A DNA stretch of 64,000 nt from an uncultured Lachnospira sp. (GTDB lineage Bacteria > Bacillota > Clostridia > Lachnospirales > Lachnospiraceae), in NCBI GenBank assembly GCA_910589305.1, contig CAJUTV010000004.1:150853-214852 (forward strand), given 5' to 3'. Below the pieces are notes generated by a model. It was not told the origin of the DNA and did not search any database. It was given only the letters and a program-made list of their open reading frames with translations. Positions 26,089-34,661 of this stretch are shown in pieces (position 1 is the first letter of the stretch; the number at the start of each line of letters is the position of its first letter). Both the position numbers and the translations under genes were made by a program.

Positions 26089-26964
26089 ATGAGTAATATA
26101 TCTTATAGAGAGGCAGTTTTGGAAGCTGCTGACAGATTAAAAAAATGTGGCGTGGATAATCCCCAATACGACAGTCAAGAATTGTTGATGAGCGTGGCAA
26201 ATATGGATAGGACGGCGTATTTGCTGCACGCTAAAGAGAATATGAATGATACGCTGTATGCTGCGTTTGAAAAATTAGTAAAACGGCGGGCAAATAGAGA
26301 GCCGTTGCAGCATATTTTAGGTTATACTTATTTTTGGGGGCGAAAATATCAGGTTAATAAAAATGTACTTATTCCTAGACAAGATACAGAAATACTTGTA
26401 GAAAAAGCATTGGAGCATATAGGCACAGGTGACAGTGTATTAGATATGTGTACAGGTTCAGGCTGTATTATTATTACACTTGCCTGTGAAAGAAAGTTAT
26501 CAAGAGCAGTTGGTGTAGATGTATCAAAAAAGGCACTTGAGGTAGCAAAAGAAAATGCAGACAATCTCTTGGCAGATGTTGAATGGATACAAAGTGATTT
26601 ATTTCAGCAGATGAATAGGTCTATTGAAACAAAGATTCAAACGAATATTTTATATGATATGATTGTTTCTAATCCACCCTATATTGAGCAAAGTATAATT
26701 GATACATTAAGTGATGAAGTGCGGCGGTTTGACCCATTAATAGCATTAGATGGCGGTGAGGATGGACTTTTATTTTATCGAAAAATCACAGAACAATCTG
26801 TAAATTATCTAAAACCAGGCGGCTGGCTGCTCTATGAAGTAGGAAGCAATCAAGCAGGGCAGGTAAAAGACATAATGTCTGCCAACGGTTATGAGGATAT
26901 ATGTATTGTTAAGGATTTAGCTGGTTTATGCAGAGTTGTAATGGGAAGACTTCAAGGTAAGTAA
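26089..26964 (+). CDS. prmC: Release-factor glutamine methyltransferase
   Basis: Protein of 291 residues. It has the HemK N-terminal helical domain, the SAM-binding motif LDMCTGSGCIIITLAC and the catalytic NPPY (about 195-198). It methylates the Gln of the GGQ motif in peptide-chain release factors, and prfA lies just downstream. I start it at ATG 26089, 5 bases after the DUF1385 stop, because the protein begins properly (ISYREAVLEAADRL). The ribosome site is weak, so translational coupling is likely. Confidence 0.92.
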   Translation: MSNISYREAVLEAADRLKKCGVDNPQYDSQELLMSVANMDRTAYLLHAKENMNDTLYAAFEKLVKRRANREPLQHILGYTYFWGRKYQVNKNVLIPRQDTEILVEKALEHIGTGDSVLDMCTGSGCIIITLACERKLSRAVGVDVSKKALEVAKENADNLLADVEWIQSDLFQQMNRSIETKIQTNILYDMIVSNPPYIEQSIIDTLSDEVRRFDPLIALDGGEDGLLFYRKITEQSVNYLKPGGWLLYEVGSNQAGQVKDIMSANGYEDICIVKDLAGLCRVVMGRLQGK

Positions 26965-26986
26965 GAAGAAAGGTGTGTAATTATCA

Positions 26987-28069
26987 ATGGATATGTTTGA
27001 TAAATTGGAAGATATAGTAAATAGATATGAGGATATCACAGCAGAACTAAGCAATCCTGATGTAGTGAATGACCAAAATAAATTTAAAATGCTTATGAAA
27101 GAGCAAAATAATATTGTTCCTATTGTTACAGCATTTACGGAATATAAAAGCTGTAAGCAAAATATTGAAGATAGTTTAACAATGTTATCAGAAGAAAGCG
27201 ATGCTGAACTTTTAGAGTTGGCAAAGGAAGAATTAAATGATTCCAAGAAAAAAATGGAAACGCTGGAAAATGAGTTGAAAATTTTATTGCTGCCGAAAGA
27301 CCCCAATGATGACAAAGATATTATTGTGGAGATTCGAGCAGGTGCAGGCGGTGATGAGGCTGCCTTATTTGCAGCGGAGCTGTTTCGTATGTATACACAT
27401 TATGCAGAGTCAAAACGATGGAAGATTGAAGTTGTCAATGCAGATGAAACAGGCATTGGCGGAATGAAAGAAATCGAATTTATGGTAAAAGGTCAAGGTG
27501 CATATTCTGTGATGAAGTATGAGAGTGGCGTTCATAGAGTACAGCGAGTGCCAGAGACAGAGTCAGGGGGAAGAATCCACACTTCAACAGCGTCAGTAGC
27601 CGTTATGCCAGAGGCGGAAGATGTAGATATTCAAATTAATGATAAAGATATACGAATTGACGTTATGCGTGCTTCCGGCAATGGTGGACAATGTGTCAAT
27701 ACAACGGATTCAGCAGTTCGTCTTACTCATTATCCGACAGGTATTGTGATTTATTCACAGACAGAAAAGTCGCAGATTCAAAATAAAGAAAAAGCATTTG
27801 CACTGCTGCGCGCTAAATTATATGACATGGAAATGCAAAAAGCCCATGATGCAGAAGCTGATGCAAGAAAAAGTCAAATTGGTACAGGAGACCGTTCTGA
27901 AAAGATTAGAACATATAATTTTCCACAAGGTCGTGTGACCGACCATAGAATTGGATTGACTTTATATAAGCTTGATAAAATTATGGGCGGAGATATTCAG
28001 GAGATTATTGATGCATGTATCGCCGCCGACCAAGCGGCAAAGTTAAGCAGTATGAATGAAGAGGCTTAA
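26987..28069 (+). CDS. prfA: Peptide chain release factor 1
   Basis: Protein of 360 residues. It contains the methylated motif SGNGGQCVNTTDSAVRL near residues 232-248 and the anticodon-like region PETESGGRIHTSTASVAV. The Cys after GGQ is His in E. coli RF1. RF1 reads UAA and UAG. It is the partner of PrmC in the same operon. A terminator at 28131 ends the unit. Confidence 0.95.
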   Translation: MDMFDKLEDIVNRYEDITAELSNPDVVNDQNKFKMLMKEQNNIVPIVTAFTEYKSCKQNIEDSLTMLSEESDAELLELAKEELNDSKKKMETLENELKILLLPKDPNDDKDIIVEIRAGAGGDEAALFAAELFRMYTHYAESKRWKIEVVNADETGIGGMKEIEFMVKGQGAYSVMKYESGVHRVQRVPETESGGRIHTSTASVAVMPEAEDVDIQINDKDIRIDVMRASGNGGQCVNTTDSAVRLTHYPTGIVIYSQTEKSQIQNKEKAFALLRAKLYDMEMQKAHDAEADARKSQIGTGDRSEKIRTYNFPQGRVTDHRIGLTLYKLDKIMGGDIQEIIDACIAADQAAKLSSMNEEA

Positions 28070-28130
28070 AAGGCTTGATTTTATTGGATTTGTTTAAGGA
28101 TAAAAGATTTTAAAAATAGAATAGTTGATG

Positions 28131-28172
28131 AAAAAATCGGTCTGATAAGTAAAAATCAGACCGATTTTTAAT
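28131..28172 (+). terminator. Terminator after prfA
   Basis: AAAAATCGGTCTGAT pairs with ATCAGACCGATTTTT around a short loop, with A- and T-runs on both sides. Confidence 0.93.
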
Positions 28173-28294
28173 TTTTAGGTTTTGATGTACAGGTTATCTT
28201 AAAAAAGACAATATTTTTTAGAGGATATTTTAGAAGTAAATGATTATAAATAGGTTTTATCATTAAAGATGAGTTGATTTACTAAAAATAGAAG

Positions 28295-28323
28295 TTGTAT
28301 AGTATCAAAACAAGAGGTATAAT
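28295..28323 (+). promoter_or_regulatory. Promoter of the PIN-type toxin-antitoxin pair with repeated RAGGTAY boxes
   Basis: TTGTAT at 28295-28300, 17-base spacer, TATAAT at 28318-28323. Boxes of the form RAGGTAY start at 28314 (GAGGTAT), 28331 and 28341 (AAGGTAT) and 28362 (GAGGTAC); such spaced repeats would suit autoregulation by the antitoxin. This lies in the 347-base gap (28070-28416), whose first part is the prfA terminator. Confidence 0.6.
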
Positions 28324-28416
28324 ATAACTAAAGGTATTTTAAGGTATCGTTTACAATAAATGAGGTACTAATTTCAAATTTAAGCTGTAGATGGAAAGGA
28401 TGAAAGAGGTGTTTAT

Positions 28417-28656
28417 ATGTTAGCATTGCAAGGATATTATGATGGAAATGCAGTACAAACATTAGAGGAAATTCATGCAAAAAAGAATCAAAAGTTAATT
28501 ATTACAATATTAGATGAATTTATAGATGATATAGATGAAGGCACAAAAAGTTTATCAGCAAGAGGTTCATTAGCACAATATGCAAATCCTGAGTTGCAAA
28601 AAAAAGAAGCATTTGCATGGGAGGAGGCAGTGAAAAACAATCATGATAATACTTGA
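28417..28656 (+). CDS. Antitoxin of a PIN-type toxin-antitoxin pair
   Basis: Protein of 79 residues, small and acidic at the end. It begins ALQGYYDGNAVQTLEEIHAK and KKNQKLIITILDEFIDD, a form I recognise from short antitoxins next to PIN toxins in clostridia. It would neutralise the downstream toxin and probably bind the operator boxes at its promoter. GAGGTG lies 5 bases before the ATG. The stop overlaps the toxin start by 14 bases, typical of such pairs. Confidence 0.75.
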   Translation: MLALQGYYDGNAVQTLEEIHAKKNQKLIITILDEFIDDIDEGTKSLSARGSLAQYANPELQKKEAFAWEEAVKNNHDNT

Positions 28657-29011
28657 TACAAATATGATTTTAAGATATCTGTTAAATGATAATAAAGAGA
28701 TGGCAGATGAGGCAGAAAAAGTTATCAAACAAGGTAATGCAGGGGTGACAATAGAAATTATTGCAGAAGTGGTGTATGTTTTAAAAGGAGTTTATTCTAT
28801 AGAGCGTGATTTAATAAAAACAAGTTTATTAAATTTTTTGTCAGAAATACAGGCAGATGAAAAAGAGGTATTGAAGGTTGGCTTAGAAATTTATGGAAAA
28901 CAAAATTTAGATTTTGTTGATTGTATTTTATATGCTTATAATAAAGTAAAAGGGTATGAGATAAAAACATTTGATAAGAAACTCAAAAAATGGTTAAAGT
29001 ATGAAGGATAA
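28643..29011 (+). CDS. PIN-domain toxin (VapC-like)
   Basis: Protein of 122 residues. PIN features are ILDTNMILRYLL (first Asp at residue 4), a conserved Glu in the middle, NLDFVDCILYAY (second Asp) and TFDKKLKKWL near the end. PIN toxins are metal-dependent ribonucleases; many cut tRNA or rRNA. It overlaps the antitoxin, and direct repeats TGARGTACTAATTT flank the pair (28361-28374 and 29012-29025). Confidence 0.88.
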   Translation: MIILDTNMILRYLLNDNKEMADEAEKVIKQGNAGVTIEIIAEVVYVLKGVYSIERDLIKTSLLNFLSEIQADEKEVLKVGLEIYGKQNLDFVDCILYAYNKVKGYEIKTFDKKLKKWLKYEG

Positions 29012-29165
29012 TGAAGTACTAATTTTTTATTATTTCTAAACCCCTCTACAACAGTGATAAAAATACAATCACAAATACCGCTATATTGATTTACCTAAAG
29101 ATTTGTAGTATCATGTAAGAAGTTACTATCAGTGAAGTGAATGGCACTTTAAGATGGAGGGCGAT

Positions 29166-30269
29166 ATGATTAAACGATATTTCGTAAGGACATCTTCATT
29201 AAAAGAAGGAATGCGTATTGACCAAAATATTAAAGACCGTATGGATAGAGTTTTGATTGCAAAAGGGGTATATCTTGATGGATATCAGATAGATGCAATC
29301 AAGCGAATGAAAATAACTGGAGTTTATGTATCAGAAGGTGAGGAAGAGCCTGATAAAAATCCTGTGCAACGTGAGATTTCAGCAACAGCGCGCAATAATA
29401 TTTCTAAATTACATACAGATGATTCTTCAAAAGTGAAACTTTCAGAAAGTATTAAGGCGCGTGTATCAGAAGGAATACAGTTTTTGTATAATGATACGGA
29501 TTCTCCGCAATTTACTTCAACTTCAGTAAATATTACAAAAAGTCTGCTAAAGGCAATTGATGATAATTCGGCGATAGCGGTTGATATTAATGCACTTAAA
29601 ACAAGTGATGAATATACGTTTAAACATAGTGTAGATGTTGCTACTATGTCGATGATTGTTGCTAAAAAGATGAATATGAAAAAGCAGGATATTTATAATA
29701 TTGGCATAGCGGGATTGTTGCATGATATGGGGAAGTCTAAAATTCCGCTTGAGATTTTAAATAAACCAGCTAAACTTGATGATAAAGAATTTGAAGTAAT
29801 GAAACAACATTCTGTTTATGGTTATCGCATTTTGAGTGAAAAGGATGATTTTGAATCATCGATTGCTATTGCTGTATTGCAGCATCATGAAAAGATGAAT
29901 GGACGTGGATATCCATTAGGGGTTGATAGAAAAAATATAACATCCTATGCAAAGATATTATCAGTAGTAGATGTATATGATGCTTTGGTGACAGAACGTC
30001 CATATAAAAAAGGCATGTCACAGCGCAATGCCATTGAAATTATTATGTCGATGACAGAAGAGTTGGATATAGCTGCTATGCGTGGTTTTTTGGAGAGTGT
30101 TATTTTATATCCTGTTGATACGGTTGTTCAGCTTAGTAATGGCGAGGAAGCATGGGTTGTAGAAAATCATTCTGAATCAATATTAAGACCGACCGTTGTA
30201 GGATTAAAGAGCGGCAAAGTGTATGATTTGACAAATGATTTGGAATGTGCAAGTATTCTTATTATGTAA
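29166..30269 (+). CDS. HD-GYP domain protein (predicted c-di-GMP phosphodiesterase)
   Basis: Protein of 367 residues. An N-terminal DUF3391-like region is followed by the HD-GYP domain: HSVDVATMSMIVAKK, GLLHDMGKSKIP (HD) and HHEKMNGRGYP (GYP). HD-GYP proteins hydrolyse cyclic dinucleotides such as c-di-GMP. There is no membrane helix or response-regulator domain. GGAGG lies before ATG 29166, an alternative ATG at 29154 is rejected. The next gene is a ZIP transporter with its own ribosome site. Confidence 0.88.
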   Translation: MIKRYFVRTSSLKEGMRIDQNIKDRMDRVLIAKGVYLDGYQIDAIKRMKITGVYVSEGEEEPDKNPVQREISATARNNISKLHTDDSSKVKLSESIKARVSEGIQFLYNDTDSPQFTSTSVNITKSLLKAIDDNSAIAVDINALKTSDEYTFKHSVDVATMSMIVAKKMNMKKQDIYNIGIAGLLHDMGKSKIPLEILNKPAKLDDKEFEVMKQHSVYGYRILSEKDDFESSIAIAVLQHHEKMNGRGYPLGVDRKNITSYAKILSVVDVYDALVTERPYKKGMSQRNAIEIIMSMTEELDIAAMRGFLESVILYPVDTVVQLSNGEEAWVVENHSESILRPTVVGLKSGKVYDLTNDLECASILIM

Positions 30270-30407
30270 AAATATTTAAGTAACTAATAAAATACAATTT
30301 CTAAGAGTTATGATATTGCATAAAAAAATCAAGCATAAGACAAGTGTTAAAAAATATCCGTCACCAATATATTCATTTTGAAATATAATGGATATAGGAG
30401 GATTGAT

Positions 30408-31211
30408 ATGGATAATTTTATCTTGATGGCGTTTATTGCAACACTTGGAACATGGTTTATAACCGCTTTGGGAGCTGCAACAGTTGCTTTTTTTAAGTAT
30501 CCCAATCCAAAGGCATTAAATCTTATGCTTGGATTTGCATCAGGGGTTATGATTGCGGCAAGTTTTTGGTCACTGCTTCAGCCTGCAATAGAGCGTGCAG
30601 AAAACTCATCTAATTTACCAGCATATTTTGTGGCAACAGCAGGTTTTTTATTTGGAGCCTTTTTTATGTGGTGTTCCGATAAAGTAGTCTCTTTTACAAC
30701 AAGGAGGGCGAACAGTACACAAGGAAAACCCAATGAACGTCTAAACCGAATTATTATGTTGGTACTTTCTATTACGCTTCATAATATACCAGAGGGTTTG
30801 GCTGTAGGAGTTGCATTTGGAGCACTGCACAACAGCACACATGAATTAGAAGGTTTAATGAGTGCTATTACCATTGCCATAGGAATAGGTTTACAAAATT
30901 TTCCTGAAGGGGCAGCAGTGTCAATACCACTTAGGCGAGAAGGCTATTCAAGGAAAAAAAGTTTCTTGCTTGGGCAGGCATCAGGGATGGTAGAGCCGGT
31001 TGCTGGCGTTATTGGTGCAGTATTAGTAGTCTATATAGAGGTGATTTTGCCATATGCGCTCTCCTTTGCGGCAGGTGCAATGATATTAGTGGCTGTCCAT
31101 GAGCTGATTCCTGAATGTCAAAGCAATCAAAAAACACAGCCATATTGTGCAACGACAGGGATTGTTTTGGGATTTGCAGTTATGATGCTTTTAGATGTAA
31201 TGCTTGGATAG
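30408..31211 (+). CDS. ZIP family metal transporter (ZupT-like)
   Basis: Protein of 267 residues with about eight membrane helices. The metal path is HNIPEGLAVGVAFGA and NFPEGAAVSIPLRREG, and a His-containing region comes at VHELIPECQ. ZIP proteins import zinc or other divalent metals. ATG 30408 is preceded by AGGAGG. The 160-base gap upstream holds no clear regulatory element; no zinc-uptake operator was recognised. Confidence 0.9.
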   Translation: MDNFILMAFIATLGTWFITALGAATVAFFKYPNPKALNLMLGFASGVMIAASFWSLLQPAIERAENSSNLPAYFVATAGFLFGAFFMWCSDKVVSFTTRRANSTQGKPNERLNRIIMLVLSITLHNIPEGLAVGVAFGALHNSTHELEGLMSAITIAIGIGLQNFPEGAAVSIPLRREGYSRKKSFLLGQASGMVEPVAGVIGAVLVVYIEVILPYALSFAAGAMILVAVHELIPECQSNQKTQPYCATTGIVLGFAVMMLLDVMLG

Positions 31212-31230
31212 TTTATTAAGAAAAATTTGT

Positions 31231-31290
31231 GAGGTTAGGGTGTCAAACACCCGAGCAAGTAGCATAGGGGATTGCGAATATCCGCTTAAC
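31231..31290 (+). repeat. Dispersed 60-nt hairpin repeat A, copy 2
   Basis: Identical length to copy 1 at 4367-4426, with 56 of 60 bases matching. The mismatches cluster where the hairpin can still pair. It begins in the 356-base gap after the ZIP gene (31212-31567), which also holds the terminator at 31367 and no ORF. Confidence 0.75.
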
Positions 31291-31366
31291 AAAAAAAGAA
31301 TATGATTAAGAGGGATTGTCACATTAAGGAAATCAAACATAAGATATTGTAAAATATGATGTATTA

Positions 31367-31403
31367 GTCAAAGCGGGTTGTAAATATCTGCTTTGACTTT
31401 TTG
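31367..31403 (+). terminator. Terminator built from the repeat A core
   Basis: GTCAAAGCGGGTTG and its near complement CTGCTTTGAC flank a short loop, followed by TTTTTG. The sequence is a relative of the second hairpin of repeat A, and it stands as a normal rho-independent terminator. Confidence 0.8.
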
Positions 31404-31567
31404 TATTATTTTTTTGATATAGCGGGCGTTCAAAGCTTTTTCTTTGATAAGACTGTATAGCTGCCTTTTACAAGTAGAAAAGAATACATATTATGAAATA
31501 TTTTTAGAAATAATTTACAGATTTTGGGTTATTGTTGTATAATAATAAAATAAAAATGGGGGTTCGC

Positions 31568-31720
31568 ATGAAAAAAAGACACGATGAAAGTATAAAAGCA
31601 ATAGTTGGAGTGGTTTTGCTTGTTTTATTTATAGTTAGCTTATGTATAGTATATTATTTTATAAATAATGGTGGCAAAGAAATCATTGAGATTATAAGCA
31701 AGGAGCAAAGCAGATTGTAA
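31568..31720 (+). CDS. Small single-helix membrane protein
   Basis: Protein of 50 residues: a basic N-terminus (KKRHDESIK), one hydrophobic helix of about 20 residues (IVGVVLLVLFIVSLCIVYYF), then a polar tail ending in KEQSRL. GGGGG sits 6 bases before the ATG. It lies between the ZIP transporter and an O-antigen-ligase-like gene. I do not recognise the family; it could be a sporulation or envelope component. Confidence 0.65.
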   Translation: MKKRHDESIKAIVGVVLLVLFIVSLCIVYYFINNGGKEIIEIISKEQSRL

Positions 31721-31809
31721 ATTCTATTTGGTAAAAAGTGGTTAAAAAATATAGACTTGAGCCATAAACCATTTTTAAGAATGTGTTACAGCATAAGGAG
31801 TTAAAATTA

Positions 31810-33315
31810 GTGAATATATTATTATTTATAATGTTGGCAATTTTTCCATTATTTTCGGTTAATCATTACTTTAATCTTACATTGGCTAAATATTGGTTTT
31901 ATAGTGTTGTTGCACTTGCTATTTTTTTTATGGGTGTATATGGCTCCATTTGTAAGAGTATTGATAAGAATCATAAAATAGTAAAGCCTGATATTAAACT
32001 ATGGTTCAGCAAAATGTCAAAGCTTGATAGTTTTGTTTTTCTTTATGTGATATCTGCAGTTGTTTCATTTTTGTTATCCGACTGGAAATTGCCATCGTTT
32101 ACTGGAAGCTGTGGTTCTTATACAGGACTGCTTTTTATTTTTATAACAGCAGGAATGTACTATGCCATTACAAGACATGCAAAACTTACGAATTGGATAA
32201 AATATTGTTTTCCAGTATTATTAATTATAACTGGATTAATGGCGATGCTGCAGGTTTGCGGTTTTAATGTTCTTCATTTTTCAGATGGAATAGCAGATAG
32301 TCAAAGACAAATTTTTATAAGTACATTGGGAAATATCAATGTATTTGGTATGTTTGTGTGTATTTATATGCCTATATGTATCTATATGTTTTGTAAATCC
32401 CATGAAAAATATAGTGTATTGTATGGTGTAGGCACATTTTTTGGTTTTATTGGGCTTCTTGCTTCTAACAGTGATGGCTGTTATCTTGGCATAGGGGCAT
32501 GTATGACAGTCATGTTGATTCTTGTATTATCGGATACAAAGGCACTTTTTAAATATGGCATATCCGTTGCATTATGGGCGGTTTCATTGTTTTTATGGAA
32601 TCTTATAAAAGTACTGTTTAAAGAAAAAATGTGGAGTCAAAATGCGACCAACACATTTTTTATGTCATTTCATGTGATATTGACAATTTCTATAGCCGCA
32701 ATTGTTATTATTGTATTTTCGCTGTTTTTACAAAAGCAATCTAAAATTCCCCCTAAAATATTAAAAAAGCTTGTGACAGCGGCAGCAGGAGTTTTGGTGA
32801 TAAGTACTGTTTTGTTATGTATATGGGCAACATGGATTGAACCGACAAAAGAATTAAGTGGCTTTTTTCAATATTTTCGCTTGGATTATTCATGGGGAAG
32901 CAATCGCGGCTATGCGTGGCATTGGGCAATATTAATGTTTATAAATGGTTCTTTAAAGATAAAATTATTTGGTGCAGGACCAGATACAGCATATCTAATG
33001 TATATCAGCAATTATAAAAATGAGATGGACGCCAATTTGCCCTATTATTTTAAAAGTCCGCATAATGAATATTTGAATTATCTTATAACGGTAGGACTTG
33101 TTGGTTTGTTTGCATATATGGCTATCGTTATCACTGCTGTTAAAAAAAGTTTTTCAAGAATAAAAGAAGATGAATTTTTTGGTGCGATAGCGCTAGGAAT
33201 ACTGATATATAGTATTGCAAGTTTTGTAAATATCAGCCAGATAATAACGATGCCATATATTTTTATATTGATATCGCTTGCAGGCATAAAGCCTGCAAAA
33301 CAAAATAATAAATAG
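31810..33315 (+). CDS. O-antigen-ligase / polymerase-like membrane protein
   Basis: Protein of 501 residues with about 12 hydrophobic helices. The C-terminal part has PHNEYLNYLITVGLVGL, a hallmark of the Wzy_C/RfaL O-antigen-ligase family, and an extracellular loop of about 60 residues before it. Such proteins join or polymerise surface glycans. The GTG at 31810 is chosen because AAGGAG lies 9 bases before it; an upstream GTG at 31783 is also in frame. No glycosyltransferase lies next to it. Confidence 0.72.
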   Translation: MNILLFIMLAIFPLFSVNHYFNLTLAKYWFYSVVALAIFFMGVYGSICKSIDKNHKIVKPDIKLWFSKMSKLDSFVFLYVISAVVSFLLSDWKLPSFTGSCGSYTGLLFIFITAGMYYAITRHAKLTNWIKYCFPVLLIITGLMAMLQVCGFNVLHFSDGIADSQRQIFISTLGNINVFGMFVCIYMPICIYMFCKSHEKYSVLYGVGTFFGFIGLLASNSDGCYLGIGACMTVMLILVLSDTKALFKYGISVALWAVSLFLWNLIKVLFKEKMWSQNATNTFFMSFHVILTISIAAIVIIVFSLFLQKQSKIPPKILKKLVTAAAGVLVISTVLLCIWATWIEPTKELSGFFQYFRLDYSWGSNRGYAWHWAILMFINGSLKIKLFGAGPDTAYLMYISNYKNEMDANLPYYFKSPHNEYLNYLITVGLVGLFAYMAIVITAVKKSFSRIKEDEFFGAIALGILIYSIASFVNISQIITMPYIFILISLAGIKPAKQNNK

Positions 33316-33326
33316 TTCTATTTAAT

Positions 33327-34358
33327 TTAGTCTATATTGCTTAAAGCAAGCCATAGAAAACAGTATAAAGCAATTACAGCAGTGTCATATACAGGTATAA
33401 TATTAGCTTTTGTATAATTTTTTACAGTTTCATAGCAACTTTCCCCGCTAGTTAGTCCTGTAAGAAGAATTGGAATATTAGAATCGTTTGCTTTTTGGGC
33501 AAATTCATAAAAAGCATCATGGATAAAAAATGTTCCAGAATGGTAAGTTTCTAGTATAATCACTTTTGTATTTTTAGTGATAGCAGGAAAAGTTAGTCCA
33601 GGAAAAGGCTGTATCCGCATAATATAAGAGGAACAGCAATCCAACTGAATATGGAGATAGTCCTTATTGGCAATACATAGAGGCAGTTTTAATATATCAT
33701 TGGAAATACATTCAATGCTTTTTAAAATAGAAAGTTTGGAATTAAAATCTATATTGGGCATATAGGCTTCTTTTTTGTCAACAGTATAAGTGCCAATATA
33801 ATTGTCTAGTATACTTTTTACATCTCCAGAATAAGGGATTGGAGGCTGAAGCATATCTGCACAGTGTATGGTTGGCAGTCCTCCCTTATTTTCATAGCTT
33901 ACAAAAACATGGTGTGTGCCATATAATGTATTATTTTGATGATAAGTTTCAATAAAGCGAATAGCATAATGGTAGTTGACAATGCCATTTGCACGGGTGT
34001 CGGAAAGAATATAGTCGCTTGAAACAAGAATGATAGGAATATTAATGTCATGGAATATAATACTTAACATGGCAGCACTATATTGCAATGTATCGGTGCC
34101 GTGCATAATAATAATCCCATCAAAACCGTCTTCAAGTTTTAAAGAAACCGTCTTTACCAGTTTTAAAATATGAGCGGCATCGAGATTTTCGCTTAATATT
34201 GTGTAAGGATTGCAATTTTCCATATCATAAGTACAAAGATATCGATTTTTATAAGCATAAAGAAGCTGATAAGGAGTTTCTTTAGAAGTTGATATGTATC
34301 CATCATTGTCTAGTGTACTCCCAATTGTTCCACCAGTAAAAATATTGCAAATACGCAT
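33327..34358 (-). CDS. L-asparaginase
   Basis: Protein of 343 residues. Active-site motifs are FTGGTIGS (residues 7-14) and MHGTDTLQYS (about 85-94), which supply the two Thr nucleophile/proton-relay sets of type I/II asparaginases. It hydrolyses asparagine to aspartate and ammonia. ATG 34358 follows ATGGAGATTATC, part of the leader shared with degV; the upstream in-frame ATG at 34439 is rejected. The gene converges with the O-antigen-ligase-like gene. Confidence 0.85.
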   Translation of the reverse strand: MRICNIFTGGTIGSTLDNDGYISTSKETPYQLLYAYKNRYLCTYDMENCNPYTILSENLDAAHILKLVKTVSLKLEDGFDGIIIMHGTDTLQYSAAMLSIIFHDINIPIILVSSDYILSDTRANGIVNYHYAIRFIETYHQNNTLYGTHHVFVSYENKGGLPTIHCADMLQPPIPYSGDVKSILDNYIGTYTVDKKEAYMPNIDFNSKLSILKSIECISNDILKLPLCIANKDYLHIQLDCCSSYIMRIQPFPGLTFPAITKNTKVIILETYHSGTFFIHDAFYEFAQKANDSNIPILLTGLTSGESCYETVKNYTKANIIPVYDTAVIALYCFLWLALSNID

Positions 34359-34441
34359 GATAATCTCCATTTCTGCGTTGCTTTCTACAAAAAATATTAA
34401 TTGAAAAGGTTGTATTTTGTATAACTTTGTGTGAAGCAACG
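34359..34441 (-). promoter_or_regulatory. Leader hairpin of the asparaginase gene, shared with degV
   Basis: On the minus strand CGTTGCTT (34434-34441) pairs perfectly with AAGCAACG (34376-34383), enclosing 50 bases, and is followed by CAGAAATGGAGATTATC. This joins the degV leader at 6576-6628 almost base for base near the start codon. Confidence 0.55.
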
Positions 34442-34661
34442 CACGAACACAAAGTGTTATTAGTAGTATGCCTCAAAACCAATATTTTAACAAGAGTTTT
34501 TAGATGGTTTGTAAAATGCAGCATTTTAGCTGATAAAATGGCATTGTAAAACATGACACAACGTTTGTGAATGTTTCATAAAATAGTTGAAAAAATCATA
34601 CAAACAGTATATTCTATTATTATATATTATAAAAATTTTGACAGAGAGGAAACAGTCAAGT

